A stretch of 64,000 nucleotides of DNA from Methylovorus sp. MM2 (GTDB lineage: Bacteria; Pseudomonadota; Gammaproteobacteria; Burkholderiales; Methylophilaceae): contig NZ_LXUF01000001.1 in assembly GCF_001648895.1 (NCBI RefSeq), positions 930,001-994,000 of the forward strand, written 5' to 3'. Numbering within the stretch: position 1 is the stretch's first letter; each line of letters begins with the position of its first letter. Shown one piece after another: positions 57,033 to 64,000 of the stretch. The notes beneath the pieces are model-generated. The model made no database searches. It saw nothing but the letters and a program-made list of their open reading frames with translations, and was not told the origin of the DNA. Position numbers and translations under genes: made by a program.

Positions 57033-57620
57033 ATGAATTTCGCCTCTATCGTTTTAATCGCCTTTGCTATGTCTACCGATGCTTTTGCCGCAGCGGTTGG
57101 CAAAGGTGCGACCCTGCAAAAACCACACTTGCGTGAAGCCTTGAGAATGGGCCTGATATTTGGTGTTATCGAAGCTATCACACCTGTTATAGGCTGGGCG
57201 ATAGGTTCTGTTGCATCAAAATATATCTCCGAATGGGATCACTGGATCGCTTTTACGCTTTTGGCTATATTGGGTGTGAGCATGATTCGTGAGGGTTTTG
57301 CAAAATCTGAGCATGAAGATGAAAAACCCGAACAGCATTCATTCTGGATGTTGGCAGTCACCGCATTTGCCACCAGTATCGATGCCATGGCAGTTGGTGT
57401 CAGTCTGGCTTTTCTTGATGTCAGTATCGGAAAAATCGCGCTGGCGATAGGTTTGGCTACCATGTTAATGGTGACCATTGGCGTGATGCTTGGGCGTGCC
57501 TTAGGTGCAGTCGTAGGCAAGCGTGCAGAGATTGTTGGCGGTGTTATTCTTATCGCGATCGGTAGCTTTATTTTATACGAGCATCTAAGTCAGGCGACAC
57601 TCGTCGCGCAATATCTGTGA
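57033..57620 (+). CDS. mntP: Manganese efflux pump MntP
   Basis: 195 residues from ATG 57033; a much longer reading from 56889 runs through the riboswitch and is wrong. Six membrane helices with [15 protein letters not shown] in the first half and [14 protein letters not shown] in the second, the inverted-repeat motif pair of MntP. The riboswitch upstream should turn it on when Mn(II) is high. Confidence 0.95.
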   Translation: MNFASIVLIAFAMSTDAFAAAVGKGATLQKPHLREALRMGLIFGVIEAITPVIGWAIGSVASKYISEWDHWIAFTLLAILGVSMIREGFAKSEHEDEKPEQHSFWMLAVTAFATSIDAMAVGVSLAFLDVSIGKIALAIGLATMLMVTIGVMLGRALGAVVGKRAEIVGGVILIAIGSFILYEHLSQATLVAQYL

Positions 57621-57680
57621 CTGGCATAAAACCTGCATTAAATGAAGCATGGGTAATCTGATATTCAAAGTGAGGTATTC

Positions 57681-58460
57681 ATGAAGAGTGTATTCAAGGC
57701 GGTTCTGTTCGATCTCGATGGCGTTTTATACGTAGACAATACCGTGGTCGAAGGCGCCATAGAGGCGGTTAAAAAGGTGCGCGCTGCGGGTATTCCATGC
57801 CGATTTCTGACGAATACCAGCACACTCTCATTGAAATCATTGCAAGAAAAGATCAATGCGATGGGTTTTAATATCAAGCGTGAGGAGATTTTCAGTGCAC
57901 CACAGGCTGCATTGCTTTATCTGAGCCAACGAGGTGATCCGGTATGTCGGTTATTATTGGCTGATGATGTAAAAAAGGATTTTTCCGGCTTTCGTCAATC
58001 CGATACCAAACCCGACTATATCGTGATCGGCGATATTGGCGATGCTTGGTCGTATAGCTTAATGAATGAGATTTTCACTAATCTCATGGACGGGGCAAAG
58101 CTGATTGCCATTCACAAAAACCGTTTCTGGCAGACTGAACAAGGGCTCAAATTGGATATCGGGAGTTTCATCGCTGGCTTGGAGTATGCCAGTGGCACTT
58201 CTACCATGATCATCGGCAAGCCTTCCAACGACTTTTTTAAGACGGCATTGGAAGACCTTGAGGTCAGCCCTATCGAAGTGTTGATGGTAGGCGACGACAT
58301 CGATTCTGATATCGGTGGTGCTCATGATGCGGGTATTCATGCCGTGCTGGTCAAGACGGGTAAATACCGTCAGGAATATGTGGATAAATCAGCTATCACG
58401 CCGGATTGGGTATTCGATTCTATCGCCGACCTCCCCGGCTTTCTGGGAATTCACTCCTAG
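57681..58460 (+). CDS. HAD superfamily hydrolase, IIA subfamily
   Basis: 259 residues. HAD motif I FDLDGVLYVDN near residue 10, motif II FLTNTS, Lys motif near 'IGKPS', and motif IV VGDDIDSDIGGA near 205. It resembles the HDHD2/NagD-like group. Substrate unknown; small phosphate esters are usual. Confidence 0.85.
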   Translation: MKSVFKAVLFDLDGVLYVDNTVVEGAIEAVKKVRAAGIPCRFLTNTSTLSLKSLQEKINAMGFNIKREEIFSAPQAALLYLSQRGDPVCRLLLADDVKKDFSGFRQSDTKPDYIVIGDIGDAWSYSLMNEIFTNLMDGAKLIAIHKNRFWQTEQGLKLDIGSFIAGLEYASGTSTMIIGKPSNDFFKTALEDLEVSPIEVLMVGDDIDSDIGGAHDAGIHAVLVKTGKYRQEYVDKSAITPDWVFDSIADLPGFLGIHS

Positions 58461-58507
58461 CTTATTCAGCGGCATCATGGTGGGGCATGCCATGATAAAA
58501 TGCCGCC

Positions 58508-59188
58508 ATGTCAAAATTCCATGTCATCATTCCCGCGGCTGGTTCCGGCAGCCGTATGGCGTCTGAAACACCAAAGCAATATTTGCCATTCTTGAGCGGT
58601 ACACTCATTGAAAAAACGCTGAGTGTATTTCTCACATGCCCACACATCGATTCAGTCTCACTAGTCATCAGTGCCGATGACAATCACTGGGACGCATTGA
58701 GTATCCCCGTGACGCAAAAACTACATGTACATCGCCAGGGTGGTAACACCCGTGCAGAAACCGTACTGAATGGATTACGCATGTTAGCTTCGGCAAGCGA
58801 TGACTGGGTGTTGGTGCATGATGCGGCAAGGCCAGGATTAAGTGTTGCGTTGCTGGAAAAACTCATCAGTGAGTTAAGTGATGACCCCGTGGGCGGTTTG
58901 CTGGCTATACCGCTGGCAGACACTTTGAAACGAGCAGATAATGATCAGCGTGTAGCGCATACAGAACCAAGAGATCACTTGTGGCAAGCACAGACGCCGC
59001 AGATGTTTCGCTATGCCTTGCTTAAAGAGGCACTTGAGAATCCTACTTCTCACGCCCCTACCGATGAAGCACAGGCAATCGAAGCATTAGGGTTCAAACC
59101 TAAGTTGGTGGCAGGTGAGTTGCGTAATTTAAAGATCACTTATCCAGAAGATATGGCGTTGCTTGAAGCTGTATTAAAAGCGGACTGA
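58508..59188 (+). CDS. ispD: 2-C-methyl-D-erythritol 4-phosphate cytidylyltransferase
   Basis: 226 residues. PAAGSGSRM at residues 8-16 (nucleotide loop), 'VHDAARPG' and 'TEPRDHLWQAQTPQMF' typical of IspD. Third step of the MEP isoprenoid pathway. ispF follows 38 bases later. Confidence 0.95.
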   Translation: MSKFHVIIPAAGSGSRMASETPKQYLPFLSGTLIEKTLSVFLTCPHIDSVSLVISADDNHWDALSIPVTQKLHVHRQGGNTRAETVLNGLRMLASASDDWVLVHDAARPGLSVALLEKLISELSDDPVGGLLAIPLADTLKRADNDQRVAHTEPRDHLWQAQTPQMFRYALLKEALENPTSHAPTDEAQAIEALGFKPKLVAGELRNLKITYPEDMALLEAVLKAD

Positions 59189-59226
59189 GCGGCCTTAACG
59201 TGCGAGAAAAGTAAAAGAGGTTATCT

Positions 59227-59709
59227 ATGATAAGAGTCGGGCATGGTTTCGATGTTCATCCGCTGGTTGAAGGTCGGAAATGTATGATAGGCGGCGTAGA
59301 TGTGCCGCATGATAAAGGCCTTGATGGGCATTCGGATGCGGATGTTTTGCTACATGCCATCAGTGATGCATTGTTGGGTGCTGCGGCTCTGGGCGATATC
59401 GGCAAGCATTTTCCAAATACAGATGAACGCTATAAAGGCATAGACTCACGCCAGCTATTGCGACATGTGGCGGCTCTGCTCAAGGCCAAGCATTACTCTA
59501 TCGTCAATATCGATGCGACGGTGATTGCGGAAGCGCCCAAGCTATCGCCACATACGGCTCAGATGTGTGCCAATATCGCCAGCGATTGCCAGATTCTGGG
59601 AGACATGGTGAACGTAAAAGCGACGACTTCAGAAAAACTTGGTTTTACAGGCCGAGGTGAAGGTATCGCCGCTGAAGCTGTATGCTTGATCCAGTGTTAC
59701 AGGATCTGA
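59227..59709 (+). CDS. ispF: 2-C-methyl-D-erythritol 2,4-cyclodiphosphate synthase
   Basis: 160 residues. [29 protein letters not shown] and the FTGRGEGI tail motif, with the metal ligands Asp and His visible. Fifth MEP step; co-operon with ispD. Confidence 0.96.
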   Translation: MIRVGHGFDVHPLVEGRKCMIGGVDVPHDKGLDGHSDADVLLHAISDALLGAAALGDIGKHFPNTDERYKGIDSRQLLRHVAALLKAKHYSIVNIDATVIAEAPKLSPHTAQMCANIASDCQILGDMVNVKATTSEKLGFTGRGEGIAAEAVCLIQCYRI

Positions 59710-59764
59710 TATTTTCGCGTTTTATGACGCATGCTCTAATAAGAAAAAAGTGGTAGGATAAAAA

Positions 59765-60061
59765 TTGGATAAAAACGAAAAAGCGATTGCCGTATTATTT
59801 GAGCAGGATAGTAATTTCCATCAAGTCGTTTACGGTGCCTTGAATAAAGCACTTGAGGATGGCAACGGAGAGGCTACTTTCTCTGAACTGCTCCAGATAT
59901 TCCAGCGGAATTTTGAAGTGATTGCTTCAGAGTTCATCGCTTCTGAGCTATTGGATGTTGATTTGGCTGATTATTACGATGTGCATAATGATCTCATGCT
60001 CGCTGATGACGTGCAGCGTATGATAGATGATAGTGAAGACGACGAATTAGATTTAGATTGA
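59765..60061 (+). CDS. Small acidic hypothetical protein
   Basis: 98 residues from TTG 59765, with AGGA about 7 bases upstream. Acidic, helical, ending DSEDDELDLD. No family recognised. It lies after ispF and is closed by a strong terminator. Confidence 0.55.
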   Translation: MDKNEKAIAVLFEQDSNFHQVVYGALNKALEDGNGEATFSELLQIFQRNFEVIASEFIASELLDVDLADYYDVHNDLMLADDVQRMIDDSEDDELDLD

Positions 60062-60090
60062 TCATTTGAGTCACTCATTAGCGATATAAA

Positions 60091-60115
60091 AAAGCCCGCC
60101 TAGGCGGGCTTTTTG
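60091..60115. terminator. Bidirectional terminator
   Basis: AAAGCCCGCC-TA-GGCGGGCTTT, ten-base stem with A tract before and T tract after. It serves the small acidic gene on the plus strand and the convergent efflux gene on the minus strand. Confidence 0.9.
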
Positions 60116-60128
60116 TCGCATAAAGCTT

Positions 60129-63100
60129 TTACTGACTATCTTTCCACTTCTTATTCTCATCGGAGAAGTACGGGAAGAGTAGGGGGAGTAACAGTAAAGT
60201 AAAGAATGTTGCTGTGACTAATCCACCAACGATCACAACAGCGAATGGCCGCTGCGTCTCGGAGCCGATGCTATGAGAAAGCGCTGCTGGCAATAAGCCC
60301 AGACCAGCCATTAGTGCTGTCATCAGGATAGGGCGCAACCTTGCTACTGCGCCATCCATCACTGCATCTGAGAGTACATGTCCTTGGCGCATCAGATATT
60401 TGATCTGGTCGACCATGATGACGCCGTTTTGCACAGAGATGCCTGCAAGCGCGATAAAGCCTACTGCGGCTGATACCGATAGATGCAAACCAGCCAGGCC
60501 AAGTGCTGCCAGACCGCCAATCAACGTGAATGGGATCATACACAAGACCAGTAAGGCATTACGTATAGAGCGGAAAGCCGAGAACAGCAGGATGAAGATC
60601 AGCATGATTGAAAGCGGCACGATGACTTCAAGACGTTTCATCGCACGTTGCTGATTCTCGAATTGACCACCCCAAGTAACGGTATAGCCGGGTGGTAACT
60701 TGACCTGTTCTTTTACCTTTGCCATGGCTTCTTGCACAAAGCTGCCTTGATCGCGGTCGATCAGGTTTGCCTTGATCGCCACGATACGAGAGACCCCTTC
60801 GCGGCTAACGCGCGATGCTCCTTGCTTGATCTGGATATCAGCGACTTCGCCGAGTGGAATGGTGCCGGCACCATCAGGCAATGCGACAGGCAATTCGGAG
60901 ATGTCATCCACATCATCGCGGAATGGTCTATCCAGGCGCAAGGTCACATCGAAGCGGCGATCACCATCATAGAAGGTATTGGCAGCATTGCCAGCAAGTG
61001 CGGTTTGCACGGTGGTGTTCACATCGCTGACGGTCATGCCGTAGCGTGCGAGCTTGGTACGATCTAGTGTGATATCCAGCTCTGAGTTACCCGATATACG
61101 AATCGCCGCAACATCAGTGGCACCTTTAACCGTATTTAAAACATCCACGACTTGATCTGCTTTTTCTTCCAGAATACTCAGGTCAGGGCCGAATATCTTG
61201 ACCGATATTTCGCCTTTCACGCCGGATAATGCCTCTTCAACACTGTCTTGAATCACTTGTGAGAAGTTAGTGGGGATGCCGGGAATCGTATGAATCTTGG
61301 CAGAGATGCTCTCAATGAGGGCTTCTTTATTGGCAAAGTGCCATGTGTCTTTTGGTTTCAGGTCAGCCAATATTTCGATGTTGTTCGGCCCTTTAGGGTC
61401 AGTGCCGTCATCCGGCCTACCGACATGGCTTACTACCAGATTGACCTCCGGGTAGCTTTGAAGAATGTTACGTACATGGCGTTCGACATCTTTGGTTTTT
61501 TCCAAACTGGTCGATGGCGGTAGGCTGATTGTGAGCCAGATATTACCTTCATCCAGTTTTGGCAAGAACTCAGAACCCAGTTTTGGCGCGAGCAATAATG
61601 AGATCACCAGCAGGCCGATAGAGCCAGCCACGACAGGCAATCTGAATTTGCCCATCTTCAGCAGGAATTTCAGGTAGTTTTGCTGGATAGCATGCATCCA
61701 TTTGCTGTGTTTTTCACCCATGCCCTCACCCCGCATGGTATAGGAAAGTAGGGCAGGAACCAGCGTCAGTGTAAGAATGATCGCACCAAGTAAGGCAAAG
61801 CTCAGTGTGAATGCCATCGGGGAGAAAATCTTGCCTTCAACACGTTGGAACGTAAAGATTGGAAGGAACGCGAGAATGATAATGGCTTTTGAGAACAGGA
61901 TAGGGCGCCCCATTTCAATGGCCGTTGTCTTTAGGCTATTAATGCGCCAGCCATAGTTGGACTGCTGCGCGTTAGCGAAGGCCAGCCGCACCATGAGCGC
62001 CTCTACCAGCACCACCGCACTATCGATGATGATACCGAAGTCGACCGCGCCGAGAGATATCAGGTTGGCTGAGACCCCACGGATATTCATGATGATGAAG
62101 GCGAAGAGCAGTGACAGTGGAATCACCGATGCCACGATCAATGCCGCTCGCCAGTTACGTAGGAAGATGATCAATATCGTCACCACAAGAAAAGCGCCGA
62201 CAATCAGGTTTTCTGTCACCGTATGCACCGTATGGTGGATAAGGTTGGTGCGGTCATAAAAGGGCACGATTTTCACCCCCGCCGGAAGTTTCTCATTCAC
62301 TTCTTTGACTTTATCTTGCAATGCCTCGATCACTTTGGCAGGGTTTTGACCTTTGCTCATGATGACGATACCTTCGATGACATCATCTTGATCATTAAAG
62401 GCGACGATGCCGGAACGTGGTCTATCACCGATCTCAACTGCCCCAATATCGCTAATCAGGATAGGTTTGCCGCCGCGCGAGGTGATGACGGTTTGCGCAA
62501 TGTCATCCAGACTCTTATATAACCCGATGCCGCGCACGACCAGTGATTCATCGCCCCTATGCATCAATCCACCACCTACGTTGGTGCTATTACCTGCAAG
62601 CGCCTGATTGACTTGGTCGATACTCAGGTCGAATTTTTTGAGCAGATAAGGATCTATTTTTACTTGATATTCTTTGACTGCGCCGCCGAAACTGGTGATA
62701 TCTGCAACCCCCGGCACGGTACGTAATACAGGGGTGATCGCCCAATCCTGCAGCGCGCGAATCTCACGCTGTGGCATATCTTTAGGTGCTTCTACCAAAT
62801 AACGGAATATCTCACCGACTGCGGTCGAGAGTGGCGCTAATGTTGGCTGGTAACCCGGTGGCAGGTCTGCACCTTGTAATCGTTCAAGCACTTGCTGACG
62901 TGCGAAGTAGTCATCTGTATGTTCTGAGAACGTTAGCGTGATGACTGAAAGACCCGTGATAGAAACAGAGCGCATCTGCATCAGATGCGGTACACCGCTC
63001 ATCTCATGTTCGATGGGCAGTGTGACCACCCGCTCGACCTCTTCAGGTGCCAATCCCGTTGCTTGCGTCACGATACCCACGTGCACGTCTTCTACATCAG

Positions 63101-63218
63101 GAAAAGCCTCAATAGGCATATCGCTGACGGCAAACCAGCCAGCAATGATCAGCGCCGCTGTAGCGAGCAGCACGAATGCCCGCTGTTGCAGGGAGAATGT
63201 AATGATCTTTTCTAACAT
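60129..63218 (-). CDS. Heavy-metal RND efflux transporter, CzcA-type
   Basis: 1029 residues, full length for an HME-RND pump with 12 membrane helices. The fourth helix carries DFGIIIDSAVVLVEA, closest to the DFG-type motif of Zn/Co/Cd (CzcA/NccA) pumps rather than the CusA form. It is the inner-membrane proton-driven component. Its ATG overlaps the stop of the upstream membrane-fusion gene (TAATG). Confidence 0.92.
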   Translation of the reverse strand: MLEKIITFSLQQRAFVLLATAALIIAGWFAVSDMPIEAFPDVEDVHVGIVTQATGLAPEEVERVVTLPIEHEMSGVPHLMQMRSVSITGLSVITLTFSEHTDDYFARQQVLERLQGADLPPGYQPTLAPLSTAVGEIFRYLVEAPKDMPQREIRALQDWAITPVLRTVPGVADITSFGGAVKEYQVKIDPYLLKKFDLSIDQVNQALAGNSTNVGGGLMHRGDESLVVRGIGLYKSLDDIAQTVITSRGGKPILISDIGAVEIGDRPRSGIVAFNDQDDVIEGIVIMSKGQNPAKVIEALQDKVKEVNEKLPAGVKIVPFYDRTNLIHHTVHTVTENLIVGAFLVVTILIIFLRNWRAALIVASVIPLSLLFAFIIMNIRGVSANLISLGAVDFGIIIDSAVVLVEALMVRLAFANAQQSNYGWRINSLKTTAIEMGRPILFSKAIIILAFLPIFTFQRVEGKIFSPMAFTLSFALLGAIILTLTLVPALLSYTMRGEGMGEKHSKWMHAIQQNYLKFLLKMGKFRLPVVAGSIGLLVISLLLAPKLGSEFLPKLDEGNIWLTISLPPSTSLEKTKDVERHVRNILQSYPEVNLVVSHVGRPDDGTDPKGPNNIEILADLKPKDTWHFANKEALIESISAKIHTIPGIPTNFSQVIQDSVEEALSGVKGEISVKIFGPDLSILEEKADQVVDVLNTVKGATDVAAIRISGNSELDITLDRTKLARYGMTVSDVNTTVQTALAGNAANTFYDGDRRFDVTLRLDRPFRDDVDDISELPVALPDGAGTIPLGEVADIQIKQGASRVSREGVSRIVAIKANLIDRDQGSFVQEAMAKVKEQVKLPPGYTVTWGGQFENQQRAMKRLEVIVPLSIMLIFILLFSAFRSIRNALLVLCMIPFTLIGGLAALGLAGLHLSVSAAVGFIALAGISVQNGVIMVDQIKYLMRQGHVLSDAVMDGAVARLRPILMTALMAGLGLLPAALSHSIGSETQRPFAVVIVGGLVTATFFTLLLLPLLFPYFSDENKKWKDSQ

Positions 63219-64000
63219 TATTTGCCTGCTGATAATTCAGAGTTAAGAAGAATCGCGCCAGATGTAACCAAGCGATCACCGACTTGGAGACCTTCTTTTA
63301 CTGTAGCGAAATCGCGCGCTTGTGTATTCAAGGTAACACGCCGCTTCTTGATGTGCCCGGGGGAGACTTCTACAAATACGTAGCTATATAGCCCTTCTGT
63401 AATCAGCGCGCTGTTAGGCAGGCGAATAACTTTGTTGTTGTTATTGCTAAGCGGGGTAATGCGCGCATACATTTCGGGTTTCAGCTTGCCCTTTCCCTCA
63501 AGGACGATACAACGGACCGGTATTCGGCGTGTCGTTGGCTCTACCATCGCACCGATAGATTGCACTTTGCCGGAGAAGCTTTCGTTAGGGTAGGCATCTA
63601 CCTCGATGCTCAGCATTTGGCCTTCAGTGACTTTGTTTAGATCACGTTCCGGTAAATCTATGCTTGCCCATAAATGGCTAGGGTCGGTGATGATGAACAG
63701 CGGTGAAGGTGCATCAGGCCGCACTTCACTACCAGGGTTGATCTGTCGGTCAACGATCACGCCGCCGATCGGTGCGCGTAGCGTAAAGCTTTCGTTGTTA
63801 GACGCACTGCTCACACTGCCAAGATTCTTTAATCTGGCGCGGGCACGTTGGGCTTCAGCACCTGCTTCAGCCATCTCTGCCTGACTATTCTCATATTCCT
63901 TTTGTGCTATTACGCCGCCTTCAAGCAGCATACGGCTGCGTTCCAAGGCCTGTTTCTTCAGTTGCAGGTCAGCATCAGCTTTGCGTGAGTCAGCAACTGC
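63218..64000 (-). CDS. Membrane fusion protein of the metal efflux system (CzcB/CusB-type), N-terminus beyond window
   Basis: The frame is open through the right edge (at least 260 codons); the codons to 64000 continue the coiled-coil hairpin. Visible: hairpin helix (KEYENSQAEMAEAGAEAQ), lipoyl/barrel parts with 'APIGGVIVDRQINPGSEV', beta-barrel, and a C-terminal membrane-proximal domain. It links the RND pump to an outer-membrane protein. The N-terminal signal and any metal-binding motif are outside the window. Confidence 0.88.
   Translation of the reverse strand, partial: AVADSRKADADLQLKKQALERSRMLLEGGVIAQKEYENSQAEMAEAGAEAQRARARLKNLGSVSSASNNESFTLRAPIGGVIVDRQINPGSEVRPDAPSPLFIITDPSHLWASIDLPERDLNKVTEGQMLSIEVDAYPNESFSGKVQSIGAMVEPTTRRIPVRCIVLEGKGKLKPEMYARITPLSNNNNKVIRLPNSALITEGLYSYVFVEVSPGHIKKRRVTLNTQARDFATVKEGLQVGDRLVTSGAILLNSELSAGK

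Noticed and set aside
1-64000. CRISPR arrays, rRNA operons and complete insertion sequences
   Set aside because: I saw no regularly spaced direct repeats, no 16S/23S segments and no transposase; one partial tRNA is the only RNA gene.

Overview
The window reads as the chromosome of a Gram-negative betaproteobacterium, most likely a methylotroph of the Methylophilaceae (Methylotenera/Methylophilus type). The basis is the tyrA-aroA-cmk-rpsA-ihfB-lapA-lapB-pyrF gene order, the NAD-dependent molybdenum formate dehydrogenase operon (fdsGBA-fdhD-fdsD), and the general character of the proteins. The family assignment is inference; no 16S rRNA gene is present.

Region 1 (1-13223) is a mobile island. 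It ends at the 3' part of a tRNA-Leu(UAA) gene whose 5' half is missing, so this is an attachment-site scar. The left end lies outside the window. Its left half is AT-rich and entirely on the minus strand: a predicted transcription order of ParA ATPase, two unknown helical proteins, an m4C-type DNA methyltransferase, a small BglII-like endonuclease, a ParB-fold protein and a SNF2-family helicase that runs off the left edge. The right half (6.5-13.0 kb) is a filamentous (inovirus) prophage: repressor and divergent promoter, HTH protein, Rep, ssDNA-binding-like protein, small coat proteins, TspB/pIII-like adsorption protein, pVI-like DUF2523 protein, an acidic small protein and Zot/pI. No secretin or integrase is visible.

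Region 2 (13.4-25.6 kb) is mostly core chromosome: a WYL-like protein, a DUF4124 membrane protein, a DedA-rhodanese fusion, then the minus-strand housekeeping block comEA-pyrF-lapB-lapA-ihfB-rpsA-cmk-aroA-tyrA, and the N-degron transferase pair bpt-aat.

Region 3 (25.7-36.5 kb) holds a copper cassette (His-rich protein, TolC-like lipoprotein, multicopper oxidase), a YgiQ radical SAM protein, and a stress block: two response regulators, ferritin-like, YtxH/YqjD-like and DUF1328 proteins, a CHASE3 histidine kinase, an EF-hand/BON protein and a lipocalin.

Region 4 (36.6-50.6 kb) contains rhlE, rsuA, rpiA, an rRNA/tRNA methyltransferase, hslO, a CHASE3-GAF-GGDEF cyclase, gluQRS, pilU, a conserved unknown protein with an internal repeat, polyphosphate:AMP phosphotransferase, and an aldehyde dehydrogenase with its usual DUF779 partner.

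Region 5 (50.7-64 kb) carries the formate dehydrogenase operon (last step of C1 oxidation), mntP behind a yybP-ykoY manganese riboswitch, a HAD hydrolase, ispD-ispF, a small acidic protein, and a CzcCBA-type heavy-metal efflux system cut by the right edge.

The most unusual material is in the island: the methyltransferase/endonuclease/ParB/SNF2 cluster, in which the endonuclease seems to lack its catalytic glutamate, and an antisense gene in the prophage flanked by short direct repeats.
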